DNA of 64,000 nt from Sipunculus nudus (taxonomy: Eukaryota; Annelida; Sipuncula; Golfingiida; Sipunculidae): positions 32,732,008-32,796,007 of the forward strand of contig CM049313.1 of NCBI GenBank assembly GCA_026874595.1, read 5' to 3'. Both the position numbers and the translations under genes were made by a program. Positions 14,001 to 26,000 of the stretch are shown piece after piece (position 1 is the first letter of the stretch; each line of letters begins with the position of its first letter). The notes beneath the pieces were generated by a model. That model did not search any database. It was given only the letters and a program-made list of their open reading frames with translations, and had not been told where the DNA came from.

Positions 14001-17000
14001 GAAAGTTGGTGTGGTTTTAAAGGGGGGTTCTTAATATTTGAGCCCCTAGGGGTGTCTCACCTGGGATTTCGCCAAGTCTTGGTGCGGTTTTAATAGGAAG
14101 TGTGGTTTTAAGTGGAGATTTTACGGTAGCCCGCAAAAATATTCTTAAGATCAAACCCTGACAACAGGTCATCTGGCAGCAGGTCATGTACAGTTTATGG
14201 TGAGTTCTGCCTCCAGTAAAGGTCATGCAGCCAAGGTAGAAAACACTGCATGCACACTCATTCCAGTCACAGTTGCAGACTACTGGTGAAGTACCAATTG
14301 AAGCAACATTTTTTGGAGAGTGAGAATTCAGATTTGTTTTTATAGGTTGTGTTTATTGGTCTGTTTTTAAGTTAAAGCACAAGAATTATAAATATAAATG
14401 TTTTATTTCAAGTAAATCCCTGAAGGATCAATTACTCCAGCTGTTTACTCTTTAGTACATCTGGTCCGCAGGCACACAAGGTAAAGATTGACTTTAAGTA
14501 GCCACATAGACATACACAGAGTGTCAGACCTTTCTGACAGACATATGGGAGCAAACACCATAGTGATGAAGATACCTAGCTATATATGTGGTAGTAATAC
14601 TAGTATCAGTCCCTTATATTTTTAGTTGTTTTCTATAACATGTCAGTGTGGGTTAATATAATCCTCGCACCTTACAACCATTTTGTTTTCATCATACAAT
14701 CTTTGTTGCCACCTGAGGACTCCTTTCACCGCTTTGATCTGTCAACTGTGGTGATTCATGGACTCGTGAACTTCAGTTACTTAAGGTACTGCAGCTGGCT
14801 GGCCATGATCACTGTCCATTTGTTTATGGATGCCAGTCTTCATTCTGATCAGAATCTTTATCAAACAAAACCAATCCTGCTGAATGCACAACCATTGAAT
14901 GATGAGACATATTTTTATGTCCCATATGTCCCATAAAATAAGAATATTTCCTTGTAACTTGGCAAATAAAATAAATTTTTTAGATGTCAGAAGTATAAAA
15001 GACCTAACACAAATGCCAACCATGATTAGTCTGTATTTTAATTACTGTGATTCTGTAAACCTGGTAACTGTGACCACTGTTACTGACGACTTGAGACAAC
15101 GTCCCAGTGTGTACTCAGTAGAATCTACTGGGGTTAATAAATTGCAGTGTCTGAACACAGCTTTACTGTACAAGTGTTAATTTCTTGCATATCAGCAGTT
15201 TTTAGCCCTCAGCCCATACGCTGATGGGCTATTGTCGTCACCCAAGCCTCCGCCCGTATTCATCCGTCCGTCCGGCCTCCGTTAACTTTAACCTTGTGAG
15301 CGGGATATCTCGAAAGGATTCACTGTCAGAATTTCATTTCCTCGGTAAAGATGCATATCGACAGAATCTCGGTCAAGTTCGAAGATGGGTGACCTTGATC
15401 TATTTTTCTACATTTTAGAGCTGAATATAGAAAAACACTTAGATGCTTATTACTCAGGAACCATATGGTGGATTTTCACAAAACTTACTATGATTATTGG
15501 GACTGATAATCTGTACCTGCTACACAAGTTTGGTGGCGCCACCTACAATTTCTGATTTTTAATGAATTTTTATCGGATTTTTCAACTTTGGGCTTGTGAG
15601 CGGGATATCTCTAAAAGGATTCACCGTAGGAAGTTAATTTTTCAGTGAAGATGTATATTGACAAAATCTCGGTCAAGTTCGAAGATGGGTGACCTTGACC
15701 TATTTTTCTACGTTTTAGAGCTGATTATAGAAAAAACATTTAGAAGCTTATTTCTCAGGAACCATTGGGTGGATTTTCAAAATACTTACTATGATCATAG
15801 GGGACTGATGGTCTGTAACTGCTGCACAAGTTTGGAGGCTCCACCTACAATTTCTGATTTTTAATGAATTTTTCTTGGATTTTTCAACTTTGGCCTTGTG
15901 AGCTGTATATCTCTAAAAGGATTCACAATAGGAATTTTATTTCTTTGGTGAAGATGTATATCAACAAAATCTCAGTCAAGTTTGAATATGGGTGACCTTG
16001 ACCTACTTTTCAAGGTCACAGAGCTTATAATAGAATAAAATTTTGAAGCTTATTTTTCAGGAAGCATTTGGTGGATTGTTATGATTCATGGTACATACCT
16101 CTCCATTTTAAGTTTATAACTGAGACATGTACAGATATACATCCATGTGAGAACAGATATTTAGTACTTGTTACTGTTACCACCTCTAAACACTGTTCTT
16201 TTGGCTGAGGGCTTTTGTCAGCTTCTGCTGATATTCTAGTTAATTTATATTTCCACCTCCAGAAATTTGAATTCAATAAAATCAGCTCAAAAACTGAACA
16301 TGTCTATGTATTTGCAGGTCATCAAAGTCCCCGGTGAAATATCATCAGACAACCCAGAGGGTTATCGCATATTCAAGTTTACATTGTCAGCCATACAAGG
16401 AGACCCCAAGGGCAGCTTTGGTTGTGTGAAGCAGGGCAGATGGAGGTAGGATAGATGTCATGTTACAGCAGCAAGCACAGCTGTCCATGAACTACAAATA
16501 ATGAATGGTCATTGTTAATTCACCAATAAACTGCAGTTTTGTCATTTTCATGCACCAGCTGATATTGTCAGAGAAGTTTAACTAAACTATAGAAAGGTAG
16601 GTTGGCAATGCCCCACTTTCCATTCTCTCTCAAGCAGAGAGTCCCATTGACTGGGCATGTTATGCAACCCCAAAATGTACAAACAAATAATTTTGCACAC
16701 ATTTAAGTATTTACAGTTTTCTCTTACCATACCTCAGACTAGATTACATAAAGATGAGCCATGTTGAATAACCACAACTATAATTGAATAAGAATCTGTA
16801 ATATTCATTAAATGCACCAATAAAAGGAAATTATACATTAGGGTTAGGATGGTTACCCATATTCAGTATTTTCATGATATCTGACACCTACGGTAATGGT
16901 ACTGTCAACTTTCATATTATCTTCATATCACGATATGCATTTTTGTCCTTGATTTTGGTTCACAAGCAAGCTGTTGGAGTGTATTTTCTGGGGAATCTGG

Positions 17001-20000
17001 CATCATTACAGTCAGTCCATGTTCAAAATCAAATTTATTTTCAAGAATCAAATTTATTTTCAAGTTTTTTTTCAAGAATCAAATTTATTTTTATAAACCG
17101 CATGCATTTGTACACCTGAGTGAGAGTGGAACTGTGTGTTTACTGACTCTGGGCTACTCCAGGAAATGTCCTTAAGTAGCAGGACGAATCAGAGTGAACA
17201 AAAGCCGGAGTATTCCAGGCAAACATAACATTATAAAGAAAGAGCAATAAATAAACATCCTTCATTACATAGAACAAAAATGTCAAGGTAAATGTCACTG
17301 GATCCAACATTCCTTACCGGTTGCATTCCTTATGGGCCAGGAACTGCCAACTGCTCAGAGCATTGCACTGGTGCAGAAGAACATCGCCCACTGAAACAAC
17401 TTCCCTATTCACCTTATCTTGCTCCTGGATGACATTTTTCTTTTCCCCAAGTTCAAGGGTATCATGAAGGGGACCTGTTTTGAAGGCGTGGAAGCCAGCA
17501 AAAGGACCGAAACGACAGAGCTGAGGGGCATCCTAGAAGAATCATTCGAGCACTGCACAGAAGCGTGGATAAGAAGGACAGAAAACTGCTTTAGACTCTA
17601 AGGGAATTACTGTGAAGGGGAAACCATGTAGTTTATTGTTTTGCATTGAAATAAATGGTTTGTGACACCATCCAGTTAATTTTCAGACATATCTTGTAGA
17701 CTTGTACTGTGGTTGGCTTCATTATCGGGAGGCTGAAATTTCACAAAATATTTGCGTGGGTTTCATTTTTGTGATTGCACAAGAATCTATGAAATCGAAA
17801 TACAACAGTATTTGCATTTATTTAAAAATAAATCCCACAATACCTCACTCATTACCGTTATAGTCATTGTATTATGACTTGTGTTATAGTCAATGTTTTG
17901 ACAATTATTAAGTGTGTGCATGAGAACGTTGTGATAGCATCCACAGATTATGTTGTTGATTATCAAACCATGTTTCGAGAGGTGTGATAACTATTCCATT
18001 AGTGCAGATGCATCATACCCTCTTGTTCATCATAGATGAAAAGGCAGCTTATTCCCAAAGGATTTATATTAGCGATTATTGATATTCGAAATTAAAACCC
18101 TCGCAAACAAAAATGCAACCACAGTTTTTGATGGCAACATTACCTGAGACTTGTACCAATTATAAGTTTTACAAGTTCATGAAGAACCTTAACATTGTTG
18201 AAACATGTGCTACAGACCTGGAAAGTCAGCTGGTAAACCTGCATCTGCCAGCAATTTTGAGAAAGAATGGGACCACTCTGGCAACATTGTCCACTCTGCT
18301 GCGCTGCTGGCCCCGCAGGCCTGTTACAAGTGTCATAATTGGTTAAATGACAGTGATGAAGAGATAGAAGCCCTACTTGCAGATATGCACCACCTTCACA
18401 GTTGCCCATCAGAACAACCAATCAACTGACACCTAGAAGTTTGCCTTCACCAGTACATGCAGAACTGTACAGAGGAAGATGCAAGACAACTGGGCGAGCA
18501 TAAAGGCAACTAAATACAGAGCTATACTGACATGAATGACTTGTGTTTTTAACAAAGCTGTATGTGTTGTGTATGGACCAGTGTCCTGAGAACTCAGGTG
18601 AGACCACCCTAATTAAGGGAAAGAACGTGGCACTGACCTCTGGATCATGGTGAAGCATCTAAAGCCCTCCCAGTTTGCAATGGCATCAGCCAGGGACCAG
18701 GGCTTTGATGGCACCAACCTTGTTAAGCATTATTTTCACAACTTTGCTCAGTTATTGCTTCCAGTAACAAAGAGACAGGCATGTAGTATGATATGGATGG
18801 AAACTCAACCTGCATGGACCCTAGGCTGACACCAAGGTGAAGGAGTTAGTGTTGACAGACTCTCTCTTTACCAATGACTACACTCTGAATGCCAGCTCTC
18901 AGCTAAATATTCAAGATAACATAGACAGTTCTCAGCTTTAGGTGACAACTGTGGACAGAGTAGGCTAAAGTCATGCATTTGCCGGACCCACAGGTCCCAT
19001 TTATACACAGAACCCATGATAACAGAGAAAGAACTGTAGGCAGTGGATCAGTTAATTTTCCAGGCAGCACCCTCTCTTGGACTTTTGACTTTTGATGATG
19101 AAGTAAACTACAGAATAACAAAAGTCAGTTCTGCTTACTGTAGACTTTGCAGAAATGTCTCTTAGTGATCTGGGTTCAGTCTAGCAACAAAGATAGTCTT
19201 AAATCCTGCCTTACTTTATACCTTTAAAATCAGGCCTGTATACAATATGCATGCAAGACTGCTGAACCTGCTCCACTTAACCTCCTGTGTGCTAGATAAT
19301 AAAATGACAAGACGGTGATCTTCCATCCAGAGCCAGACACTGATGTTCTGTCCAGAGCCAGACACGTGATGTTCTATCTGGGACCAGACACTTATGTTCT
19401 GTCCAGAGCCAGACACTGATGTTCTATCCAGAGCCAGACACTTGATGTTCCATCTGGAGCCAGACACTTATGTTCTGTCCAGAGCCAGACACTGATGTTA
19501 TATCCAGAGCCAGACACTTGATGTTCCATCTGGAGCCAGACACTTATGTTCTGTCCAGAGCCAGACACTGATGTTATATCCAGAGCCAGACACTTGATGT
19601 TCTATCCAGAGCCAGACACTTGATGTTCCATCTGGAGCCAGACACTTATGTTCTGTCCAGAGCCAGACACTGATGTTATATCCAGAGCCAGACACTTGAT
19701 GTTCTATCCAGAGCCAGACACTTGATGTTCCATCTGGGACCAGACACTTATGTTCTGTCCAGAGCCAGACACTGATGTTCTATCCTGAGCCAGACACTTG
19801 ATGTTCCATCTGGAGCCAGACACTTATGTTCTGTCCAGAGCCAGACACTGATGTTATATCCAGAGCCAGACACTTGATGTTCTATCTGGGACCAGACAAT
19901 GATGTACTATTCACAGCCAGACACTGATGTTCTATCTGGAGCCTGTATGCTGACTCTCTATCTTGCATGTGAAAGCCCATAATAGTTGCGCTGGTCAAAG

Positions 20001-23000
20001 ATGCCTGATGAATGTGTTTGGAGGCAGCTTATGTATGGGGAGCCCCATAGAGCAAGAGCATCAAGGACAGAAGAAACTGGTCAGAGATATTTAGATTCAT
20101 ACCTAAAGTCTCTAGACAATAGAGTTGAACCACTGCACGTCCAGCCGTGCCCAACCTAGTGTAGCTGCATCAACAGAGCCTGGAAACTTTCTGAAGCAAA
20201 ATGGTCTGTTGAAGCACAAAGGTTGAGTGGACTGAGGAAGTCCGCAGGTACCAGCACACCTAAGTGAGGAAGCATCCCCTGTGTCCCACATGTGCCAGGA
20301 CCTTTCATCTTCCATGACCACCTCCAAACACACACAGGTACCTGTCTTCCAAAAGTTCAGATGTTGTGTTTCTCATTGCCTCAGATGGACGAGCAACAAC
20401 ATAAGAACAGATGATTCCATATTCATTGCTCTGTGTGATACATTTCTTGAGGATAGATATATTAAGCAATTTGACAAACTATTTTATTTTATTAATTTCC
20501 TGTTTTTTATGTGATAACCAAAATAAACTGTCAGCATTAGTTTGATCCATGGTCCTCACATATCTATTAATTCCTTGGACCATGTGCCTGCACATGTATT
20601 CATGCATAGTCTATGTAGGATTAATACAAAGGCAACACTCTGAAGGTGTGATTAGTCTTGAAACAGCTTGAAACACCTTATTTTGTTATAAAAAGATTAC
20701 AAAAACCCTGTATTTGGACTGCTGAAGAAATGCTTATGTCCATAAGTTTGTGAGTAGTTGTTAAGAAATTTCAGCCATAATGTCATAGCTTTCAGTCAAG
20801 AATTCTAAGAATCCAAAACACTAATTGACAAACCAGTTACTTGTCAGATGATGTATTGGTATGTATGGTTATTTCCAATCTCATACACAGGATTGTGCCT
20901 CAATGACACCAGTATTTCCTTATTTGCTGAACTGCTTCTTAAAACTGGATACTCCAGAAGATTTTTTTATCTTAAAGATTCTGAGTATTTTAAGCGTCAG
21001 TCAGATTTAATGTAAGATGATTCTGTTACAGTGGTCACAACCAACTTGATGTGGTAGGGAGTTTGAGCCACAAAATATCTGTTCAAGCAACGGATGACTC
21101 TTATGCCACTACCAGGATGCGGATGGAGCAGGTGGAGGAGGAAAGCAAAAAGTCATGGTAATTATATCCTTTACATCAGATAGAAAAGTCATGGTAATTA
21201 TATCCTTTACATCAGATAGAAAAGTCATGGTAATTATATCCTTTACACCAGATAGAAAAGTCATGGTAATTATATCCTTTACATCAGATAGAAAAGTCAT
21301 GGTAATTATATCCTTTACACCAGATAGAAAAGTCATGGTAATTATATCCTTTACATCAGATAGAAAAGTCATGGTAATTATATCCTTTACACCAGATAGA
21401 AAAGTCATGGTAATTATATCCTTTACATCAGATAGAAAAGTCATGGTAATAATATATCCTTTACACCAGATAGAAAAGTCATGGTAATTATATCCTTTAC
21501 ACCAGATAGAAAAGTCATGGTAATTATATCCTTTACACCAGATAGAAAAGTCATGGTAATTATATCCTTTACACCAGATAGAAAAGTCATGGTAATTATA
21601 TCCTTTACACCAGATAGAAAAGTCATGGTAATTATATCCTTTACACCAGATAGAAAAGTCATGGTAATTATATCCTTTACACCAGATAGAAAAGTCATGG
21701 TAATTATATCCTTTACATCAGATAGAAAAGTCATGGTAATTATATCCTTTACACCAGATAGAAAAGTCATGGTAATTATATCCTTTACACCAGATAGAAA
21801 AGTCATGGTGAAAGATGAACTTCTAAGTAATGTCCTTTATATCAGAAAGACAAATCATGTTATGGCCTTTAAACTAGATGGTAACCATGTAAAGATTTCT
21901 TACATATAAGGGAGTTATTTTCTTATTTATACCAGATATTGTAGATAATTGTAAGATCTTATTTTAAATAATATGATGTGTATCCTATGGTGTAATTTTC
22001 CCTAGATTACACTTGCTGAAATTTATGATGAAATTGAAGCGTGACAGTTATCTTTTACAATATGCAACTTATTGATCATTTCTACTGCATGCAGAAAATA
22101 AAACTAAAGAGCAGATCTAGTTATATGATTTACTTCTGATATGAAATGTGTTTAGTGTTCACTGAATTTGGAGTGTGCTACATATAAACATAGCAACGTG
22201 CCACTCAACTAAAAATGTTGTTTACATGTACCAACAAAACATGTAAAATTAGTGTGAATTAGTCATGTCAGTATACATGGTGTTATGTTGCACATTATGA
22301 CATATATGTCTTCATATAACTGAAAAGACATTCAGTTAGTCAATATATTGTAGGGACTTGTAATCAACCCTCACTTAAAATCTGTTGTCACTGCTTGCTT
22401 CTCTGTAAATTATTTACATTTGTGTATTTTTATGCCTTGTATTTTAATAGTGCCAAAGAAATCAAGCCAAGTGGCCCCAATATTAGTCGAAGGGTGAAGA
22501 AAGTGGTTAAGAACCGAGTTATCGCCCCAGCCAGCCTGCCCAAGATCAGTCATGCACCATCATCATCAATATCATCATCGTTCTCTCGTCCCATGCCTTC
22601 CACAAGAGCCCCGACTCCCCCTAAACCACAACCCATCCAGACCACGGCTCTGCAGTCATCCAGGTCCAGTATTATGCACAATAAAAATGCAAGCCATGGT
22701 GCCGGGAACAAGGGTGTGATGTCCACTGCACCGATGTCATTGTCAAATCCTTCTGTGCCTAGTCGCCCAACTGTTAATTCTTCCATTATCAATTTGCCAT
22801 TTAGGTGAGTACATTTCTACATCAACTTCATCATCTAGTACTTGTTATTGTTGTCAGGAAAACTGTGTAAACAATATGGTCATAAGTATTCTTATTCACA
22901 TAAACTTTGTCTTATATTTTGTGAAATATTTAGTCAAAAGTTTGAACAAAGCAACCCAACCTGTTCCTATATAATGATACTAATAGGTGTAAAATTTAAG

Positions 23001-26000
23001 TACAATAGGTCCATTTTAAGTATTTTTAGCTCAGCTGCCTATAAGTCAACTGAGCTATAGTCATGGTTCTTTGTCCGTCAACCATCCGTTAACAGGGCAC
23101 GTTTTGAAATATTTGGACCTACAAATCTGAAATTCAGCCTACAGTTAGATGTCCCCAAAATCTCCTTCCATACCGAAAATTGAGTCACTAAAACTTCATC
23201 GCTTTGAGATATTATGGAAAAACCTCAATTTTCCATTAAAAACCAATTGTCACAATTCAAGACTGCATAATATCAAAACACCTGACCTGATATTATTCAT
23301 GTTTACTATATCCATCCCTCTATATATTTCCTATGTAAATACCAGAAATTAGTTCAATATTTTAAAATTTTTTAAGTAATGGGCCCGACATAATGCACTT
23401 TGAGAAAAATCAGGAAATATATTTACTCCCTTAACTTGAGAATTGCTGAAGCTAGAGACTTTTTCAGGGATATTAACATTATTTAATCAAGATTCAATTG
23501 TATACCCAAAATTAGATCTGAATTTTTCAAATTTTATAAGTTATTAGCATAAATAAAAAATCAGTACCTTAAATTTTGCCTAGATATGACCATGGCACAT
23601 TTTTTTCCTGTAATTGCTGTGGATTTAATGGTCACAGCTTGTTTTCATAAGCATTTAATCTGTTAAAATCTGAAATTTGAAACCAGTTAATCAAAAACTG
23701 TAGATTTTATTCAAGTTTTCAAGCACCATGTCAAGTATTGTTTACATCAAGCTAGTGTTATGCAGTTTGCTAGAGCTCACCTCCCGAACTTCCCGGGCCA
23801 GCTCTCTGCATTCAAAATTTGGCATACTTTTGATGTCCCCCAAATCCCCTAATATACCAAAAATTTGGTCAATAGGACTTAATTCCTTTGTGATATTAAG
23901 GAAAAACTTCAATTTCCCATTTAAAACCAATTGTTACACATCAAGACTGCCTAATATCAAAACCACTGATCTGCCTTTGGTCATATATAATATGCATATT
24001 CTTCTAACATTCACCATGCACAAGCCAGAAATGATGTCAGTATTGTGTAAATGTTTTATGTCATTGGCCTGAACATAATGCACTTTGTAAAAAATCAAGA
24101 AATATATTTACTCCCTCAACATGAGAATTGCTGAAGCTAGAATTTTTTGACAGCAATATAATATTATTCGATCAAGATTCAGTTGTATACCAAAAATTAG
24201 TTCTGAATTTTTTTAATTTTATAATTTATTAGCATTAATATAAAATCAGTACTTTAAATTTGTACATGATAAGTGAGCTATCACTAATTGTCCTGTTGTG
24301 ATGAGTTTCAGGGCCCTGTCAGGTTATGTTAGAACATTTTGCAAGATGTTGTATCAAGTGAAAGTTTATGTTGAGTCATTTGGTAAAAATAACCCTTTCT
24401 TGTTGTAACAAACCGTTAGGTAAGATGTATTCCTGTCATGTAATGAATGTGATATGTAATGTGAACCTGTTTTAATCTTTTTCAGAGATCGTGTAATTCA
24501 TTTATTAGCTTTGAGGCCTTATAAAAAGCCAGAACTAGTAGCAAGACTGAATAAAGGTAAGTACCAGCCTTCATTGGTAAAATGTGTTTGTCCTCATTGC
24601 AGTACTGTAAAAGCATTGATTTAATACATCCGCTTTTCTTCATATTTCAAAGCCAACTGTCTACTAATATTGAGTCTGATTAAATGGGACTAATAATCTA
24701 CCAAAAAAAAGGAACAGATCCTTTATGTTCTGCCAAAATCAGAGTTTATGTATCAAACAGAACATTTCAAAGCCCTCAAAAGAGGATCAGCTATATCCAG
24801 TGTGAAAGCAGTTTATTGTAAAGTTCTAATGCATCAGATACTGATAAACTTTTAATTCCTCCACTCACACAATTAATGGACCATAAATTGACTCAGTTCT
24901 GATTGGGGGAAGCCTACACTCGCTGGATGCAACTGGGTGCTATGTTTCAACAATTTAGCTGACAGAGTTGACCTCCAACCAAGAGGTTGGGCATGTAGGA
25001 CAAATCATTAATATTACCCTGGGAAATGATCAGCAAGCACTTGTGTATGCTCAGGGTGTTTCAATCATGGCACAAGCGGCTGTTTCCATGTGCATCATCA
25101 CACTCCTCACATATTTCAGTGCTTGCATAACATTTTGCAGGGCTATAACCAATATGTTTCTTCTATAAAAGTATTTAAAGAAATAAGCACAGCATTCAAG
25201 TCCAGTGTATTGTTGTGTAAATATATAGGAGCACTGTTTTCAAATTCTGTTTTTGTTTTTTTGGTCAGGAAAGTTATTTGATTTTGTGTGTTAATGAAAG
25301 TGTTTGTAGTTCCAGTTTCCATTTCCAGATGGCATCAAAGACAAAGATAGGAACACATTGGGTAGAGTATTACAACAAGTTGCTGTGTTAAGTACAAGAG
25401 ACAATAGCTACAGTTTAGCCAAGCATCTCTTCAATACAGTCAGACAAGATTGGCCTGCATACACAGAACTGGACAGGCAAACACTCAAAAGGTCTGTTTT
25501 TACATGTAGACCAGAAATAATTGTGTCCTGTAAGATCATTTGAAGAATAGTCAAAATATAATTCCTTGAAACATTTACCTTCGTTTCAAGGGATTTTTAT
25601 ATACATGTGAAGTATAACATAGGATTTGTTTTCACCATGCCAATACTGCTTGACATACTTTGTTATACATTGGTTGTATGTAATCATATGTCATTGTGCT
25701 TTATTTGATAAATGAATCTTGTGAAAACTGTGATATGAATATATGTCACTCCAGCCTTCATATATTTTTGGATCATATTTAAGAATGTGTTGTAAAGCGT
25801 GTACAGTTGTACAGCAGACTTTCTGCCAGTACTGAACTATTGATAAACTATGTTTGTAGGAAGATGCCATGTGATGCTCTCAGCTCAGCAGGGAGCTCTC
25901 CTGCTCTGTCTCTGTCCCCTTGCCATAGCAACAGTAGCCAGGGCAGTCCCACAAATTCTCAGGTCAGAGGTTATCTCAATATATGTCTGTTCATCATACA

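Noticed and set aside
21109-21909. Four long repetitive open frames (110-142 codons) on both strands
   Set aside because: They are produced by the 36-bp period (12 codons) of the minisatellite; repeat residues are identical in every unit and there is no non-repetitive domain.
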